Below, piece by piece: positions 62,757 through 64,000 of a DNA stretch of 64,000 bases (position 1 is the first letter of the stretch; every line of letters begins with the position of its first letter). Source of the DNA: UBA1447 sp964612185 (GTDB lineage: Bacteria > Bacillota > Clostridia > Oscillospirales > Acutalibacteraceae); assembly GCA_964612185.1 (NCBI GenBank), contig CAZTCR010000010.1, forward strand, positions 1-64,000, in the 5' to 3' direction. The notes under the pieces are model-generated. The model was not told the DNA's origin, did not search any database, and saw nothing but the letters and a program-made list of their open reading frames with translations. The position numbers and the translations under genes are program-made.

Positions 62757-62785
62757 ATTATACATCCGACAACATATAGTGTCAA
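62757..62785 (-). promoter_or_regulatory. Promoter of nrdDG
   Basis: On the minus strand TTGACA (62780-62785) and TATAAT (62757-62762) are 17 bases apart, perfect in both elements, about 30 bases before the start codon. Confidence 0.9.
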
Positions 62786-62813
62786 TACAATTGGCAATAA
62801 CAACCTATTGTGT
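62769..62813. promoter_or_regulatory. Tandem NrdR boxes
   Basis: ACAACATATAGTGT (62769-62782) and ACAACCTATTGTGT (62800-62813) match the NrdR core ACACWATATWGTGT at 12 and 11 of 14 positions. Their starts are 31 bases apart, about three helical turns, as is usual for tandem NrdR boxes. The first overlaps the spacer and -35 element, so binding would block transcription. Confidence 0.75.
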
Positions 62814-62941
62814 TTTTACACGAACTTTACCGTGATATTTTGTCTATTATACAGAAAAAAGCCTTTTTTTTGACAAAAATTCCAAATGTTTTATACACCA
62901 CAGCAAGAATATTGAAACTCCGGCAGACAAAGGTTTTGAGC

Positions 62942-62966
62942 ATGTAAAGCTATACTACTTTACAGA
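62942..62966. repeat. Palindrome ATGTAAAGCTAT..TACTTTACAGA, copy 2
   Basis: TGTAAAG (62943-62949) and CTTTACA (62958-62964) with an 8-base centre. It shares all flanking bases with the copy at 35143 except the two centre ones. It lies in the 417-base divergent gap between nrdD and the oxidoreductase gene, which otherwise holds the nrd control region, a second weaker minus-strand promoter-like site and no gene. Confidence 0.72.
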
Positions 62967-63142
62967 TGGAGGGTGCCGCAGAATATTTCCCGGCCGTGTT
63001 TTACCGGGATGATGTCTGCATTGGGGCGGCATTGAACTTGGTGCTTCAACCGGGTTGGCAAAATTCATTCTTTTATTTTTCACTATTTTGGTGTAAAATA
63101 GCAATGAACCTGAAAATACCGAAATAAGGAGAGTCGAATTTG

Positions 63143-64000
63143 ATGAAAGAGATTAATGTCGGTTTGGTCGGCTACAAATTTATGGGCAAAGCGCACAGCA
63201 ACGCGCTGAGCAGACTCGGTATGTTTTTTGACTGCGGCGCGCAGGTTAACAAAAAAGCGATTTGCGGCAGGGATGAAGCCTGGGTGAAGAAGTCTGCCGA
63301 AAAATTCGGCTGGGAAGGTTATGAAACCGAATGGAAAAAACTCGTAACCCGCAGCGACATTGATGTCATCGACATCACCGCGCCGTCAAACGCGCACAAA
63401 GCCATCGCCATTGCCGCGGCGGAAAACGGTAAGCACATTTTTTGCGAAAAACCTCTGGCGCTGACTTTGGCAGACGCGCGCGAAATGCTGGAAGCTGTGC
63501 GCAAAAACGGTGTGCGGCACCAAATCGGTTTCAACTATCGTTTCGCGCCGGCCGTTCAGCTGATGAAAAACATGATCGACGCCGGCAAGATCGGCACCAT
63601 CCGTCATATGCGCGCTTCCTATTTGCAGGACTTCATTATCGACCCGGAATTTCCGTTGATTTGGCGGCTCAGAAAAGAGGTTTGCGGTTCGGGCTCACTC
63701 GGGGACCTCGGCGCGCATTTCATTGACCTGGCGCGTTTTCTCGCCGGAGACTTCAAGCGTGTTATGGGCATGCAAAAGACTTTCATCAAATCCCGCCCGA
63801 TGGTGGAAAATATGATCGGTCTTTCCGCCAGCGCGAATGAGAATGCGCCGCGCGGCGAGGTGGATGTGGATGACGGTACTGTATTCATTGCCGAGTTTGA
63901 AAACGGCGCCTTAGGGGTTTTTGAAGCCACACGGTTCGCCCAGGGGCACAAGAACGATTTGTCTATTGAGATCAACGGCGACAAGGGCAGCTTGAAATTT
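63143..64000 (+). CDS. Gfo/Idh/MocA family oxidoreductase, truncated by the window end
   Basis: The first 286 codons of an NAD(P)-dependent sugar or inositol dehydrogenase-like protein, open at the window edge. VGLVGYKFMGKAHSNAL is the nucleotide-binding loop (GxxGxxG-like, with Y-K-F-M in the variable part), CEKPLAL the characteristic EKP motif near residue 97, and GSLGDLGAHFIDLARFLAG near 195 carries the catalytic aspartate/histidine pair. AAGGAG lies eleven bases before the ATG, a little far. Substrate unknown. Confidence 0.87.
   Translation, partial: MKEINVGLVGYKFMGKAHSNALSRLGMFFDCGAQVNKKAICGRDEAWVKKSAEKFGWEGYETEWKKLVTRSDIDVIDITAPSNAHKAIAIAAAENGKHIFCEKPLALTLADAREMLEAVRKNGVRHQIGFNYRFAPAVQLMKNMIDAGKIGTIRHMRASYLQDFIIDPEFPLIWRLRKEVCGSGSLGDLGAHFIDLARFLAGDFKRVMGMQKTFIKSRPMVENMIGLSASANENAPRGEVDVDDGTVFIAEFENGALGVFEATRFAQGHKNDLSIEINGDKGSLKF

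Noticed and set aside
62846..62876. Second minus-strand promoter for nrdD (TTGTCA and TATAAT)
   Set aside because: The spacing is 19 bases and it is further upstream; it may add weak transcription but is not listed as a separate feature.
1..64000. CRISPR arrays, tRNA, rRNA, prophage, IS elements, known riboswitches
   Set aside because: I looked for spaced direct repeats of about 30 bases, cloverleaf arms, conserved rRNA cores, transposase motifs and common riboswitch cores and found none I could support.
1..64000. Cohesin or scaffoldin gene to match the dockerins
   Set aside because: No protein in the window shows cohesin-like repeats, so a local cellulosome cluster is not claimed.

Overview
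The window looks like chromosomal DNA of an anaerobic, low-G+C-lineage (Clostridia-type) firmicute of moderate base composition. Evidence for this is the six-subunit Rnf complex, class III ribonucleotide reductase with its activase, the CtsR/McsA/McsB/ClpC stress regulon, the phoH-ybeY-dgkA-era-recO-mutS2 housekeeping run, and secreted dockerin-bearing proteins. An Oscillospirales-like gut or digester bacterium is my inference; no rRNA, tRNA, CRISPR array, phage or transposase was found.

Layout. 0-2.6 kb: a secreted protein with a mid-protein dockerin. 2.7-9.1 kb (minus strand): mutS2, recO, era, dgkA-like, ybeY and phoH, read from a clear promoter upstream of phoH. 9.3-12.5 kb: a metal-dependent hydrolase with a TIM-barrel isomerase, then a YfcE-type phosphodiesterase and a HAD-like hydrolase. 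12.6-20.4 kb (minus): apbE, a NusG-II protein and a Gx transporter, followed by rnfC-D-G-E-A-B. This is a nearly self-contained flavinylated electron-transfer unit, and its RnfG has two FMN-binding domains. 20.6-21.7 kb: an iron-type alcohol dehydrogenase. 21.9-29.2 kb: ctsR-clpB-mcsA-mcsB-clpC behind a strong promoter framed by CtsR operators. 29.2-43.5 kb: a CadD-like transporter, two large secreted leucine-rich-repeat proteins with dockerins, a flavodoxin, an Asp-box (sialidase-fold) protein, a secreted metallophosphatase, two tandem exported alkaline-phosphatase-superfamily proteins and an MFS carrier. 43.9-55 kb: an FAD oxidoreductase, an Eis-like acetyltransferase, a GH38 alpha-mannosidase, a DUF4143 ATPase, a secreted alpha/beta hydrolase and a ceramidase-like hydrolase. 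55-57.3 kb: ylmH-like and ComEA-like genes and a MazEF-type toxin-antitoxin pair. 57.3-64 kb: a four-module CoA-disulfide reductase/rhodanese/TusA/DsrE2 protein, nrdG, nrdD behind tandem NrdR boxes, and the start of a Gfo/Idh/MocA oxidoreductase.

How the parts work together. Rnf, ApbE and the Gx/NusG-II partners should couple ferredoxin and NAD to an ion gradient through covalently bound flavins. The Clp/McsB block provides arginine-phosphorylation-directed proteolysis under CtsR. The 29-55 kb section is rich in exported or surface hydrolases for phosphate esters, lipids and glycans, plus carriers and surface scaffolds.

The most unusual signals are non-coding. Five intergenic elements (near 11.6, 18.9, 26.6, 36.6 and 55.1 kb) are built of degenerate units with a strict 11-bp period. 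In two of them the units invert at the centre, and the other three carry a downstream CGnGAC-GAA-GTCnCG mini-hairpin or a degenerate form of it. Other points of note are a conserved palindrome seen twice (about 35.1 and 62.9 kb), a five-hairpin array at 51.4 kb, a 15-2-15 inverted repeat over the promoter of the DUF4143 ATPase, and a conserved pre-dockerin module shared by three unrelated surface proteins.
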